A stretch of 64,000 bases of DNA from an uncultured Pelagibacteraceae bacterium (GTDB lineage Bacteria > Pseudomonadota > Alphaproteobacteria > Pelagibacterales > Pelagibacteraceae): assembly GCA_902592965.1 (NCBI GenBank), contig CACJGL010000001.1, positions 1-64,000 of the forward strand, in the 5' to 3' direction. Of this stretch, positions 51,978 through 60,982 are shown one piece after another. The position numbers and the translations under genes are program-made. How positions within the stretch are numbered: position 1 is the stretch's first letter; each line of letters opens with the position of its first letter. The notes beneath the pieces are model-generated. The model was not told the origin of the DNA and made no database searches. It saw nothing but the letters and a program-made list of their open reading frames with translations.

Positions 51978-52982
51978 TTATATTTTTATTAAAGGTCTGA
52001 TTACTTTTCCTTTTTGAAAATCCTCTAATGCTATTGATATTTCATCTAAATTGTAAATTTTATTACCAAATAGATATTTACACTTAAAATTTTTTAAATA
52101 TTTTTCAAATAATTTAAAATTTTTATCGTAATTGAATTTTTTTTCCCATGATCCGGATATTTTTTTTCCATAAAGTAATTGCCAAGGATCAATTTTTAAC
52201 ATTGTATTATTTTTATAGTTACCAATTATAAATACTTTTCCTCCAAAACTTTTTGCATAATATATACATTCATTTACTATCTTTGGGTTGCCTGTGCATT
52301 CTAATACATAATCAAATTTATCTCTAAATTTTTGTACGTCTTTTTCCTTTATCACTTTGTTAGCACCCAGTTTTTTTGCAATTGAAATTTTATTTTTATA
52401 TTTTTCAACAATCGCAATTTCTTTAAATTTCGATTTTTTACTCGCATAAACTGCTAAAAGACCAACTCCGCCGCAACCTAAAATTAGTATTTTTTTTTGT
52501 TTTGTGTTATTCGTGTTTAGAAAAATACAATTAAAAGCTGTTGGCGCGGCGCATCCTAAGAGTACGCTTTTTATTAAATTTGAATTTTTATTAAGTTTTT
52601 GAATTTTATTCTCACTTACTAAAGCATATTTTGAAAATGTATTTACTGGCCCTGCATTAATTTTTTTATCTTTGTATCTATATATTGACCCTCCAGCATT
52701 TATTCCTTCAGAAAATACCCATGTAAGACATACGTTATCCCCCTTTTTTACCTTTCTAACATCTTTTCCAATTTTTAGAACTTTTCCAGTTGCTTCGTGA
52801 CCAAGACAATGTGGTAAGAATTTATCCTCTCCTCTACTTCCATTTATTTCTTGAACCTGCGTATGACAAATAGATGCATATTTTAATTCAACTAATACTT
52901 GGCCTCTTTTTAAAAAGGGCAAATTTAAATCTAAAATTTTAATTTCATTTATTTTAGTTAATACTGCAGATCTTGATATCAT
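51978..52982 (-). CDS. Zinc-binding (class III/MDR) alcohol dehydrogenase
   Basis: A medium-chain dehydrogenase of 334 aa. ELKYASICHTQVQEINGSRG (residues about 32-51) holds the catalytic zinc Cys, and LPHCLGHEATGKVLKIGKD (about 56) holds His and Glu of the second ligand. VLLGCAAPTAFNCIFL (about 140) supplies the third Cys, and KILILGCGGVGLLAVYASK (about 164) is the NAD site. The structural-zinc lobe of class III enzymes (four Cys near residues 95-115) is replaced by VFSEGINAGGSIYRYKDKKI, so only the catalytic zinc is expected. It is the last gene of the compact seven-gene unit and shares one base with the SDR upstream. An alcohol or sugar substrate is possible. Confidence 0.85.
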   Translation of the reverse strand: MISRSAVLTKINEIKILDLNLPFLKRGQVLVELKYASICHTQVQEINGSRGEDKFLPHCLGHEATGKVLKIGKDVRKVKKGDNVCLTWVFSEGINAGGSIYRYKDKKINAGPVNTFSKYALVSENKIQKLNKNSNLIKSVLLGCAAPTAFNCIFLNTNNTKQKKILILGCGGVGLLAVYASKKSKFKEIAIVEKYKNKISIAKKLGANKVIKEKDVQKFRDKFDYVLECTGNPKIVNECIYYAKSFGGKVFIIGNYKNNTMLKIDPWQLLYGKKISGSWEKKFNYDKNFKLFEKYLKNFKCKYLFGNKIYNLDEISIALEDFQKGKVIRPLIKI

Positions 52983-53725
52983 TAATTTCTAAAAGAATTT
53001 ATTTCTCTGCTATCAAGTATTATATCACCTGAAATAGCTTTTGAGTTTTTATTTAATATAAATTCTATTAATGGAAAAATTTCATTTATAGTATTAAATT
53101 TTTTTAATGGCATTCTCGTATTTTTAAATTTTTTATATGCTTTAAAATTTTTGATTTTTAAACGAGCAAAACTATTATCTTTTGTCTCAAAAGCTCCTAA
53201 AATTATATTCTTAATATCTATATTTTTCGAAATTAACCTTTTTGACAGAATATTTGAATAAACATTTAATGCAGCTTTTGTAGTACTATATCCAACTGAA
53301 GCAACACTTTCAACAGAAGCGATACTGCTAATATGAATTATCTTTAATGGTTTTTTTTTTTTTATTGCTTTTTTTATTAATAGATTATTTATCTCTGACT
53401 GTGAAAATAAATTTGTATCAAAGAGTTTTAAAAATTGTTTTTTTGAAATTAAATCATCTTTAATACCAAGGCCACCCCCCATGCAATGAATAATAACATC
53501 TATATTATTAATTTTTTGTAAATTTAATTTTAAAGATTTTAATTCCTTGTCTTTTGTAATATCGCCTGCGAAATATTTGTACTTATTATTTGTAATTTTT
53601 TGAAGTTCCTTCATTTTTTTTTTTTTATTACCCGTACAAATTAAAGAATAATTTTTTTTATGAAACTCTTTTGTAAGAGCTCTGCCCAAACCACTTGTCG
53701 ATCCATTTATCAAGATTTTAATCAT
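52982..53725 (-). CDS. Short-chain dehydrogenase/reductase
   Basis: A classical SDR of 247 aa. ILINGSTSGLGRALTKEFHK (residues about 4-23) is the nucleotide loop, FAGDITKDKELKSLKLNLQ (about 57) holds the Asp that contacts adenine, VIIHCMGGGLGIKDDLI (about 79) replaces NNAG, and IIHISSIASVESVASVGYST (about 129-148) holds the catalytic Ser and Tyr, with Lys in YSTTKAALN. The C-terminus KAISGDIILDSREINSF is standard. It overlaps the TPP enzyme by eight bases, so a C-C bond-forming step followed by a reduction is the natural reading. Substrate unknown. Confidence 0.86.
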   Translation of the reverse strand: MIKILINGSTSGLGRALTKEFHKKNYSLICTGNKKKKMKELQKITNNKYKYFAGDITKDKELKSLKLNLQKINNIDVIIHCMGGGLGIKDDLISKKQFLKLFDTNLFSQSEINNLLIKKAIKKKKPLKIIHISSIASVESVASVGYSTTKAALNVYSNILSKRLISKNIDIKNIILGAFETKDNSFARLKIKNFKAYKKFKNTRMPLKKFNTINEIFPLIEFILNKNSKAISGDIILDSREINSFRN

Positions 53726-55520
53726 CTAAAACCTTTGCCCTATCTCTTTCGTAATCGAGTTTATCTTTTGGGAGAAAAGGATATAAATCATCAAAAGCAG
53801 GAACATCAAAAGTTCCATCTTCTTTAAGCCTATTTTGAATACGGGGTATTAACTCTTGATATGGATGCAAATTTATTTCAGCGATTACCGCTTTTTTTGA
53901 ATTTATTATTTCTTTTAATTGCGTATTCATGTTTTTATTAGTAATTTTTTTGTACTGAAAATCATAAGTATGTGCTAACTTTTTAAACGAAGGAAAAGTA
54001 AGCCCAGATTTTGGATCTGCTCCAACAATTCTGTTAAAATTTTTTTTCTGCATTAATTTCATGGTTAGATAACCTTTGTTTTCTATAATAAATAATTTTA
54101 ATGGTATTTTATAATTTTTGACAGTTTGTAATTCTTGTAAATTAAACATTAATCCCCCTTCACCACTTATACAAATTGGATTTTTATTTTTATTAGCAAA
54201 ATATGCACCAATAATTCCTGGTAAGCCAAAACCCATTGCGGCTAATCCACTTGATGTAAACAGTCTTTGGCTTTTTGGTTTTAAAATTTTAAAAGTTTGC
54301 ATTGTGCAAGTAAAACTTGTTCCCATGTCTGTTACTATAGTTTCATTTCCATTTAAGTTTTTTGACAAGATATCAATAAAATCAAATGAATTAATGTATT
54401 TACTCTTTAAATTATCAATTTTATTTCTGATAATATATTTTCTCTTCCAATCATTTATCAAAGATATCCAAGGGTTAAATTTTTTGATTTTTTTATTTTT
54501 TAAAAATTTATTACTTTCTTTCAAAAAGAGTTGGATATCTCTTTTAATCTTAACATCTAAATTAAGAAATTCTTTCGAATTCATTTCGTTATGATCTATA
54601 TCAATATAAATTTTTTTTGAATTTGGAGAAAAATTTTTTTTGTTGTATCCAGTTTGAGGAATTGAAAGCCTTGTGCCTATGATTATCATTAAGTCTGAGC
54701 TTTGCGCTGCTAAATTTGCAGTCCTTTCTCCAAAAATCCCCATTCTACCAACATATAATTTATTATTTGTTGCAATAATGTCGGACGCATTCCATGAGGT
54801 AATAACAGGAATTTTTACTTTGCTTAAGTATTCTTTAAACTCTTTGTTAGAGTTAGATAAATGAATACCATTTCCAATTATAATTAAAGGTTTTTTTGAT
54901 CGATTTATTTCTTTTAATATCCTTGAGCTTAGTTTCGAGTTATATTTTATTTTTTTAATATTTTTTTTTTTGAATTTTTTGATTTTTTTTAAATCTATAT
55001 ATTTTGACTGGACATCTAAAGGAATATCAATCCATACTGGTCCTTGTTTATCTGAAAGCATTTTCTCATAAGCTTTATTTAGAATAATATCTATCTCATT
55101 TGGATTTGAAATTACTTTTGCATATTTTGTAATTGGTTTTACAAGATCAATTATATTTATTTCTTGAACTCCAACTTGTCTAGTATTTGTTTTGTTAATC
55201 ATGTCTTGTGTTGGAACTTGTCCAGAAATTACAAACATAGGAATTGAGTCTATCCAAGCACCTGTCACTCCTGTTATGGCATTTGTTGCGCCAGGACCTG
55301 ATGTTGTGTGAAGTATACAAGGTTTGTTTTGTATTCTATAGTAGGACTCCGCTGCCATACTAGCTGATTGCTCATGATGAAAAAAAATGAACTTGTATTT
55401 ATTATTTTTTCCAAAAGAATCATTTAGGTGCATAGCTCCACCACCTGTTATACCAAAAATATGTTTTATTCTTTTTTTTTCAAAAAATTTTGAAATAAAA
55501 TCTGATACTTTTATTTTCAT
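53718..55520 (-). CDS. Thiamine-diphosphate-dependent enzyme (acetolactate-synthase-like)
   Basis: A 600-aa TPP enzyme. HIFGITGGGAMHLNDSFGK (residues about 20-38), IFFHHEQSASMAAESYYR (about 45-62, with the activating Glu in HEQ), LHTTSGPGATNAITGVTGAW (about 69-88) and IDIPLDVQSKYI form the PYR domain. The central domain (about 195-330) has PLIIIGNGIHLSN and DLMIIIGTRLSI. The PP domain has TSSGLAAMGFGLPGIIGAYF (about 425-444) and GEGGLMFNLQELQT (about 454-467), where GEG replaces the usual GDG metal motif. Acetolactate synthases and the sugar carboligase YerE share this layout. In a nucleotide-sugar locus, attachment of a two-carbon branch to a keto-sugar is plausible, rather than branched amino acid synthesis. 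Confidence 0.85.
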   Translation of the reverse strand: MKIKVSDFISKFFEKKRIKHIFGITGGGAMHLNDSFGKNNKYKFIFFHHEQSASMAAESYYRIQNKPCILHTTSGPGATNAITGVTGAWIDSIPMFVISGQVPTQDMINKTNTRQVGVQEINIIDLVKPITKYAKVISNPNEIDIILNKAYEKMLSDKQGPVWIDIPLDVQSKYIDLKKIKKFKKKNIKKIKYNSKLSSRILKEINRSKKPLIIIGNGIHLSNSNKEFKEYLSKVKIPVITSWNASDIIATNNKLYVGRMGIFGERTANLAAQSSDLMIIIGTRLSIPQTGYNKKNFSPNSKKIYIDIDHNEMNSKEFLNLDVKIKRDIQLFLKESNKFLKNKKIKKFNPWISLINDWKRKYIIRNKIDNLKSKYINSFDFIDILSKNLNGNETIVTDMGTSFTCTMQTFKILKPKSQRLFTSSGLAAMGFGLPGIIGAYFANKNKNPICISGEGGLMFNLQELQTVKNYKIPLKLFIIENKGYLTMKLMQKKNFNRIVGADPKSGLTFPSFKKLAHTYDFQYKKITNKNMNTQLKEIINSKKAVIAEINLHPYQELIPRIQNRLKEDGTFDVPAFDDLYPFLPKDKLDYERDRAKVLDD

Positions 55521-55521
55521 A

Positions 55522-56184
55522 TTATAGACCTAATTTTCCTGCATTTGAAAAATAGTAATCTCCTCTGAAGCCGATGATTCTAAATAATTTTTTCCACTCC
55601 TTTTCAGTTAAAATTGTAGTTCCTAATAATGTCCAATCTAAGAATCTATCTCTATCTTTTTTGTTTGTATAAGATGCGATTGATATGTAACTTTTTTTTG
55701 AGATTCTTTCAATTTGTTGCAAAGTCTTTATAACATCTCCCAAGTTTTGCATATAAATTGAATTGAAAGCAATTACCAAATCAAACTGTTTCTTTTTAAA
55801 AAAGTCAAGTCTGTGATAATCATTTAAAAATAAATTCTTTTTCGGAATTTTTTTAACTTTGGTAATAGGGTACTTATGATTTTCTAAACCATATAATTTT
55901 ATACCAGGAATTAATACTTTTAAATCTTGAAGAAGAAAACCTTTTTTACAACCTATTTCTAAGACTTTTGAATTTTTTGATAGATTATATTTTTTTATAA
56001 GTTTTGGAAGAAGGGTTTTCCATCTTCCATCATATTTAAAACCGCCGTATCCATTTATTCTTTTTCCATCATAATATTCTTTATCGAGTCTCCATGCTAT
56101 AATTCTATTTTTTATATCCCTTAATTTGCTTAATTTTTTTCTTTTTATTTTAGAACTAAAATATCCTATGTCGTACTCTGGCAT
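55522..56184 (-). CDS. Class I SAM-dependent methyltransferase
   Basis: A 220-aa protein. NGYGGFKYDGRWKTLLPKLI (residues about 44-63) precedes the core. SKNSKVLEIGCKKGFLLQDL (about 69-88) is motif I with EIGCKKG, LYGLENHKYPITKV (about 97) is motif II, NDYHRLDFFKKKQFDLVIA (about 121) is the acidic strand, and FNSIYMQNLGDVIKTLQQIE (about 141) is motif IV. The C-terminal stretch (RFLDWTLLGTTILTEKEWKK, about 178) is a region also seen in sugar and polyketide methyltransferases. Two bases separate it from the TPP enzyme gene, and it is 5 bp downstream of the radical SAM gene. It likely methylates an intermediate of the compact operon. Confidence 0.82.
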   Translation of the reverse strand: MPEYDIGYFSSKIKRKKLSKLRDIKNRIIAWRLDKEYYDGKRINGYGGFKYDGRWKTLLPKLIKKYNLSKNSKVLEIGCKKGFLLQDLKVLIPGIKLYGLENHKYPITKVKKIPKKNLFLNDYHRLDFFKKKQFDLVIAFNSIYMQNLGDVIKTLQQIERISKKSYISIASYTNKKDRDRFLDWTLLGTTILTEKEWKKLFRIIGFRGDYYFSNAGKLGL

Positions 56185-56189
56185 AAGAA

Positions 56190-58178
56190 CTATACTCTTT
56201 TTATCTCTAAGAATTCGTTATTATTAACAAATTTATTATTTTTAAAATCATCAAAGTGCAAATTAAGCACATCAAATCTCTCTGACCAATAATCTGAATT
56301 ATCCAATGAATTTTTTAATTTATTTAGTAATTTGCTATCTATTTTATTAGATAATTTATTTTGAAGGTATGCATAAAAATACATAACAATTGCATTGTCT
56401 GGTGCAGTTTTATAATGAACATATTCTAAAAACTTTAAGTGCTGATTCAGTCTATTTATATTGTTTTCTTTAAAAATTTGATAAAAATTTAATCTATAAT
56501 TCATATAGAACCAAATATCGTCCAACTCATCAGGTTTTGGAATATCATTCATATTATAATCAGTTATTTTTTTAAACGGTTTTACAATTTTGCCAGCTCT
56601 TTCAATTTTTCTTTGTAGTGAAAATTCTCCAATATGATAAGTGGGGTCTTTTTTATTTATTTTAAAATTTCCACTTTTCATATCATCCATTTCTGAATTT
56701 TCTCTTTCTTCCTCAAAGTTAAGTTGACCCTCTTTTTTTCCAACCAAATTACTCTCTGTCATTAAGTCATGAATAGGAGTTTTCTTCCAAGGTTGCAAAA
56801 TTGTAACATTATACCAAGCCAAATTCATTCTCTCTGCTAAATTAATAGTATCAAATATTTTAGAAATATTTTCCTCTGGGAAACCAACAATTAAAAAACC
56901 TCTGGAATTTATTTTTTTAAATTGATTAAGTTTGTCTGCTGCTTTTATAAATGTTTCAATAGTGCCTGGTTTTTTTATCTTTTTTAAAACTTCTCTATTT
57001 CCAGATTCAATTCCTATGTAACAACCGATGCATCCCGACTCATCCATCGCTTCAACTACACCAGGCTTTGTAATAGAATGAGCTATTAATCCATTTGTTG
57101 CATCCCATGAACTTTGGAGATTTTTTTTTACCATCATATTAAACAATTCTATTGCTCTTCTCTCATCTTTTAAAAGATCGTCATCAAGCCACGAAATGTG
57201 GTCGATACCATATTTATTTTTTAACAAAGAAAGTTCATCTTCAACCGATTTTAAAGATCTCTGTCGAACACCTACGCCATTAAATATTCTTACATTGCAA
57301 AAAGTACATTGCGCACGGCAGCCTCTATTCGACAAAACTGTTCCAATTTTGACATCTTTCCTAAAAGCAGACCATGATCCAATGGTTCCATATTTTGAAT
57401 ATTCTTCGACTTTTATAAGTTCATATGCAGGCAAAATCTCTAAATCTAAATGTTTAGGTCTGCCATCTATTTCTATTTTTATTAATTTTCCATAATCTTC
57501 TTTGATATAAGTCATAGAAAGTTGATCTATAGAAATTTTTTTATTTTGATATTCAATTAAACTAACAAAAGATAATTCTGCCTCATTTAAAAAAGCAATA
57601 TCTATGGGTGAAATTTCAGATAAAATATTTTCAGGGTCATGTGAAATATGTACACCGCCAGAAACTAAAGGCACCTCTGAAAGATTATGTTTATTTAAAC
57701 TGTCTCTATTTTTTATCTCAAAACATACATCCTTATAAGAATTATGAGTTACAGAGAACAAACATGTTATACTTATCAAATCAGGTTGAAATTCTGATAT
57801 CTTTTCCCACAATTTTTTTTTCCAGAATTCTTCAAAATTAAAGTTTTCACTTCTTTGAGTTTCAACACATTTTTTACTAACCTCATGGTGAAGATTTAAT
57901 ATCTCAACTTTATATCCATTCTTTAGTAGATGCCTAGCAACTATTAATAATCCGTATGGAGGATAGTCACTATTTCTTTTTCTGTGCGCTCTGTCAAAAT
58001 CAAAAGTTTCTTTATTTGCATCTGGAGGATTAATTAATAAAATTTTATTTATTTTTTTATTACCAAAAATTTTTAGCAAAGCTAAATCTATTCTATTTTG
58101 ATTTAGATTTAATTCCTCAATATTATTAATTTCAATATTGGCAATATTATAATTTTCTTTTAGATTAAGATTTGACAT
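56190..58178 (-). CDS. B12-binding-domain radical SAM protein
   Basis: A radical SAM protein of 662 aa of the cobalamin-binding class. Residues about 40-220 form the N-terminal Rossmann B12-binding-like domain: ILLINPPDANKETFDFDRAH, YPPYGLLIVARHLLKNGYKV and ISITCLFSVTHNSYKDV. No DxHxxG loop is visible, as in some members. TVLSNRGCRAQCTFCNVRIF (about 280-299) is the CxxxCxxC cluster, DHISWLDDDLLKDERRAIE (about 322) and YIGIESGNREVLKKIKKPGT (about 384-403) are the following TIM-barrel motifs. About 180 residues follow the barrel. It shares one base with the HemN-like gene. The family methylates or rearranges unactivated carbons; a cobalamin riboswitch and BtuB-like gene lie 4 kb away. Confidence 0.86.
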   Translation of the reverse strand: MSNLNLKENYNIANIEINNIEELNLNQNRIDLALLKIFGNKKINKILLINPPDANKETFDFDRAHRKRNSDYPPYGLLIVARHLLKNGYKVEILNLHHEVSKKCVETQRSENFNFEEFWKKKLWEKISEFQPDLISITCLFSVTHNSYKDVCFEIKNRDSLNKHNLSEVPLVSGGVHISHDPENILSEISPIDIAFLNEAELSFVSLIEYQNKKISIDQLSMTYIKEDYGKLIKIEIDGRPKHLDLEILPAYELIKVEEYSKYGTIGSWSAFRKDVKIGTVLSNRGCRAQCTFCNVRIFNGVGVRQRSLKSVEDELSLLKNKYGIDHISWLDDDLLKDERRAIELFNMMVKKNLQSSWDATNGLIAHSITKPGVVEAMDESGCIGCYIGIESGNREVLKKIKKPGTIETFIKAADKLNQFKKINSRGFLIVGFPEENISKIFDTINLAERMNLAWYNVTILQPWKKTPIHDLMTESNLVGKKEGQLNFEEERENSEMDDMKSGNFKINKKDPTYHIGEFSLQRKIERAGKIVKPFKKITDYNMNDIPKPDELDDIWFYMNYRLNFYQIFKENNINRLNQHLKFLEYVHYKTAPDNAIVMYFYAYLQNKLSNKIDSKLLNKLKNSLDNSDYWSERFDVLNLHFDDFKNNKFVNNNEFLEIKRV

Positions 58179-59572
58179 TAAAATTTATTTAAATTTAAAT
58201 TTCTATCTAAAGAGCGGATACCATCTTTAAACTCTCTTTGTGACAAATACTTGTTATCTTTGTATGAGTCGAAAATATTGCAAATGTGATTTATGAAATA
58301 ACTCCCCAAATCTGTAACTGAATATACTTGATTTTTTTCGTCATAGTTTAGGAAATCGATTTCTACAAATTCCTCTAGTTTATATAGAACATTATTATCT
58401 AAAATATCGTTATCATTGAGTTCTTTAAGATGTAACTCTTCAAAGTTTAATAGATCCATTATAATTTTTCTTCTCTTAATATCCTCGTTATTTAATTTTT
58501 TTTCTCTATTAATTGGAAAATTTTTTTTTTCTATACTTTCAATATATTTATCAACTGAATAAATGTTTTGATAATAATAATTGCCCAACTTTCCAGTTGC
58601 AGATGGTCCTACTGATATCATGTCATATGCCCAACCTGGAGAGAAACCATTAGGATTTCTATAAAGTTTTTTTTCATTTTTATATTTACTAAGTATATCA
58701 TTATCTAAAGCAAAATGATTTACACCTATTTTTTGATAATTATTTAAGATAAGGATATTTGTACACAACTCATACATTTGAATTTTTAATTCATCCGTAG
58801 GTAGATCTATTTCTTTATAAGCATTTTGATGCCTATATATTTCCGGTCTGTGATCCATGTTTAATATAGTTATTCTTGAAGGTTTTAAAGATACAATTTT
58901 CTTTGTGGTGGTTTCTAGAGATTTTTTTGTTTGTTTAGGAAGTCCAAATATAAAGTCAAAGTTAATACTATCAAAAGTTTCTCTAACTTTTTTATTAAGT
59001 AAATTATCTATAAGCTCGTAATCGTTAATCCTATTCACTGCTTTTTGTACGTCTTTATCGAAATCCTGAATGCCAAGAGAAATCCTATTTACTCCATAAA
59101 AAGAATATTTTAACAATTTTTCAGAATTCATATCATTTCTTGGGTCTACTTCTAAGGCAATTTCTTTTAGCGCATCGGAATCTATATTTTCTTTTATTGT
59201 TTGGATAATTTTTTCAAATTTTTGCTCTGGGATTACAGTTGGTGTTCCACCTCCAAAATGGATGTCTGTTATTTTCAGCTTCTTACCAAATCTTCTTGCT
59301 GCATTAAATAAAAGTTCAAGTTCTTTAATTATGCTTGAAGAAATTTTATCATAATGATCTTCTTTTCTTGATATGACTGTATAGCAATGGCAAAAATAAC
59401 ATTGTTTTGGACAAAATGGAAAATGTAGATACATCGAAAGCTGAGAATTAGATTTAATAATTTTTTCTAAATAAGAATTAAAATTTTCATTATTATTTAT
59501 TTTTTCCCAATTTGATTGAGTTGGATATAAAGTATAAAATGGTACTTTTCTTTTTATATATTTTTGTATCAT
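58178..59572 (-). CDS. HemN-like radical SAM enzyme
   Basis: A radical SAM protein of 464 aa. MYLHFPFCPKQCYFCHCY (residues about 47-64) gives CxxxCxxCxC, the HemN pattern with the extra Cys. ITDIHFGGGTPTVIPEQKF (about 101-119) is the GGGTPT SAM motif, and VNRISLGIQDFDKDVQKAVN (about 154) is the strand with Gln and Asp. FDSINFDFIFGLPKQTKKSL (about 188) and YDMISVGPSATGKLGNYYYQ (about 311) follow, then HemN-like C-terminal helices. Length (457 aa in Escherichia) and domains match oxygen-independent coproporphyrinogen oxidase, but HemN-like class C methylases and cyclopropane-forming enzymes share them. In a sugar cluster with no haem genes, a non-haem role is likely. Confidence 0.82.
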   Translation of the reverse strand: MIQKYIKRKVPFYTLYPTQSNWEKINNNENFNSYLEKIIKSNSQLSMYLHFPFCPKQCYFCHCYTVISRKEDHYDKISSSIIKELELLFNAARRFGKKLKITDIHFGGGTPTVIPEQKFEKIIQTIKENIDSDALKEIALEVDPRNDMNSEKLLKYSFYGVNRISLGIQDFDKDVQKAVNRINDYELIDNLLNKKVRETFDSINFDFIFGLPKQTKKSLETTTKKIVSLKPSRITILNMDHRPEIYRHQNAYKEIDLPTDELKIQMYELCTNILILNNYQKIGVNHFALDNDILSKYKNEKKLYRNPNGFSPGWAYDMISVGPSATGKLGNYYYQNIYSVDKYIESIEKKNFPINREKKLNNEDIKRRKIIMDLLNFEELHLKELNDNDILDNNVLYKLEEFVEIDFLNYDEKNQVYSVTDLGSYFINHICNIFDSYKDNKYLSQREFKDGIRSLDRNLNLNKF

Positions 59573-60483
59573 TAAGCTGGCTTAATTTGATAATTTTCAG
59601 CATCAGCGATATTTATTTTATTACTAATACTGTAACCTGTATGCCTTTTTTGAACTTCATCACTTTGATTGCTATACATTGACAAAAACCACCTGCCATC
59701 TTCCATATTGTTCCAGCTTGGTTTTATATTGGTGTTAACTGGTGCAACGCCATGTTGAACTGTAGCAAAACCAATTCCTAAATCACCAACATCAATATAG
59801 TCTTCGGCTTGCACGATCTTATTATCTTTGTCTATAAGATAAAAACCCAAACCGTTAAAATCATGACCTCTTTTACTCATATAACCACTAATGAATAATT
59901 TTTGAAATTTATAAGGATCTGAATGTGGCTCCAAATATCCTATTGATGACGGGTATCTTACTAATTGCACCCTATCAACTACTCCATTTTTTGGGGTATT
60001 ATCTTCATATTCGTTAAATTTTAAACCCATTAGTTTTTTAACAAGTCTCCACTTAGTATCAATTTCTTTAAATAAGTTAATTGGGTCATCATTCCATCTA
60101 TAAAAATAGTAGGAATGAGAGCATCTTGCAAAACTATATTTTTTGCCAATCTCTAAATCAATCTGCCTATGAAAATCAGGTGTTCCCTCTGTCATTTTAT
60201 GAAATGAAGTGGGAATATTCTCAAAATGATTATAACAGTCTCTTTTAATCCTATCTAAGAAAGATTTTTTAAATGAGTTTTTTATAAGATAAAAATCACC
60301 TAGATATAAATTTTTAATAATCTCTCTTAAATCATCTTCTCTATCTTCTGATAAAATATTTTTAAAATATTCAAAATCTAATTTGACAATATTTCGTACT
60401 TTCCTAGGAAGTTCGTATTTGTCTTTAAAACTGTTCCAAATTGAATTATATAAACTCATAAATTTAGTCTGAATAGATAACAT
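59572..60483 (-). CDS. Predicted 2-oxoglutarate/Fe(II) oxygenase-like protein
   Basis: A 303-aa protein not placed in a named family. The C-terminal half fits a double-stranded beta-helix: DRVQLVRYPSSIGYLEPHSD (residues about 172-191) with an HxD pair, FISGYMSKRGHDFNGLGFYL (about 199), VGDLGIGFATVQHGVAPVNT (about 232-251) with a distal His, then MEDGRWFLSMYSNQSDEV with an Arg in the usual 2-oxoglutarate place. So an HxD...H facial triad is present. The N-terminal half is helical and unrecognised. It is the first gene of the compact unit that runs to 51978, and the ATG is at 60483 in a 47-bp gap shared with the divergent NUDIX gene. Confidence 0.6.
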   Translation of the reverse strand: MLSIQTKFMSLYNSIWNSFKDKYELPRKVRNIVKLDFEYFKNILSEDREDDLREIIKNLYLGDFYLIKNSFKKSFLDRIKRDCYNHFENIPTSFHKMTEGTPDFHRQIDLEIGKKYSFARCSHSYYFYRWNDDPINLFKEIDTKWRLVKKLMGLKFNEYEDNTPKNGVVDRVQLVRYPSSIGYLEPHSDPYKFQKLFISGYMSKRGHDFNGLGFYLIDKDNKIVQAEDYIDVGDLGIGFATVQHGVAPVNTNIKPSWNNMEDGRWFLSMYSNQSDEVQKRHTGYSISNKINIADAENYQIKPA

Positions 60484-60530
60484 AAAGATTTATATGTGCA
60501 CAGTAAATTGATATTTTTAGCAATCTTATA

Positions 60531-60953
60531 ATGTTAAAAAAAGTAGTTATCTGCATAATTTTGAAAGAAAAGCAAATAATGCTTCAACTAAGAGACAACA
60601 AAAAGAATATACTTTATCCAAATAAATGGGGATTTTTTGGTGGTGACATAAAATCTGGTGAACAACATTTGGAGTCTGTTAAAAGAGAAATGAAAGAAGA
60701 GTTGAATATAAAAAACTTCAAAAAATTAAAATTTGTTAAAATATACTTTGATGCGACCACTAATTCATTATTTCATATATACATTCTAAGACTTAATGAA
60801 AACGTTGTACAAAATGAAGGTGTAGACTATGATTTTTTTTTGGATTACCAATTCTTAAAAAAAAGAAAATCAAAAAAACTTGGCAAGTTTTTTGAGTGTG
60901 CAGATGTTAGGCTTATGAAAATATTTGCAAATTTTGCTAAAAGGTTTTTTTAA
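60531..60953 (+). CDS. NUDIX hydrolase
   Basis: A NUDIX-family pyrophosphohydrolase of 140 aa. VVICIILKEKQIMLQLRDN (residues about 5-23) is the first beta strand pair, NKWGFFGGDIKSGEQ leads into the NUDIX box, and GDIKSGEQHLESVKREMKEE (about 41-60) fits Gx5Ex7REUxEEx exactly. The end is Lys-rich. Family members hydrolyse nucleoside diphosphates linked to X, including nucleotide sugars (GDP-mannose mannosyl hydrolase and ADP-sugar pyrophosphatase), which fits the locus. TATAATG at 60527-60533 overlaps the start codon, so that TATAAT is not its -10. It is divergent from the oxygenase-like gene and 29 bp upstream of the PhyH gene. Confidence 0.87.
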   Translation: MLKKVVICIILKEKQIMLQLRDNKKNILYPNKWGFFGGDIKSGEQHLESVKREMKEELNIKNFKKLKFVKIYFDATTNSLFHIYILRLNENVVQNEGVDYDFFLDYQFLKKRKSKKLGKFFECADVRLMKIFANFAKRFF

Positions 60954-60982
60954 CATAAATTATAATTTAATTATTTAAAATT

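Noticed and set aside
60489-60512. Partial match to the operator region (TTTACTGTGCACA on the minus strand) upstream of the 60483 unit
   Set aside because: Only the TTTACTGT part matches; the right arm TTGAAC is missing and spacing to any -10 is wrong.
60527-60532. TATAAT as the -10 of the NUDIX gene
   Set aside because: It overlaps the ATG at 60531, so transcription would start inside the gene; the normal N-terminus of the family needs that ATG.
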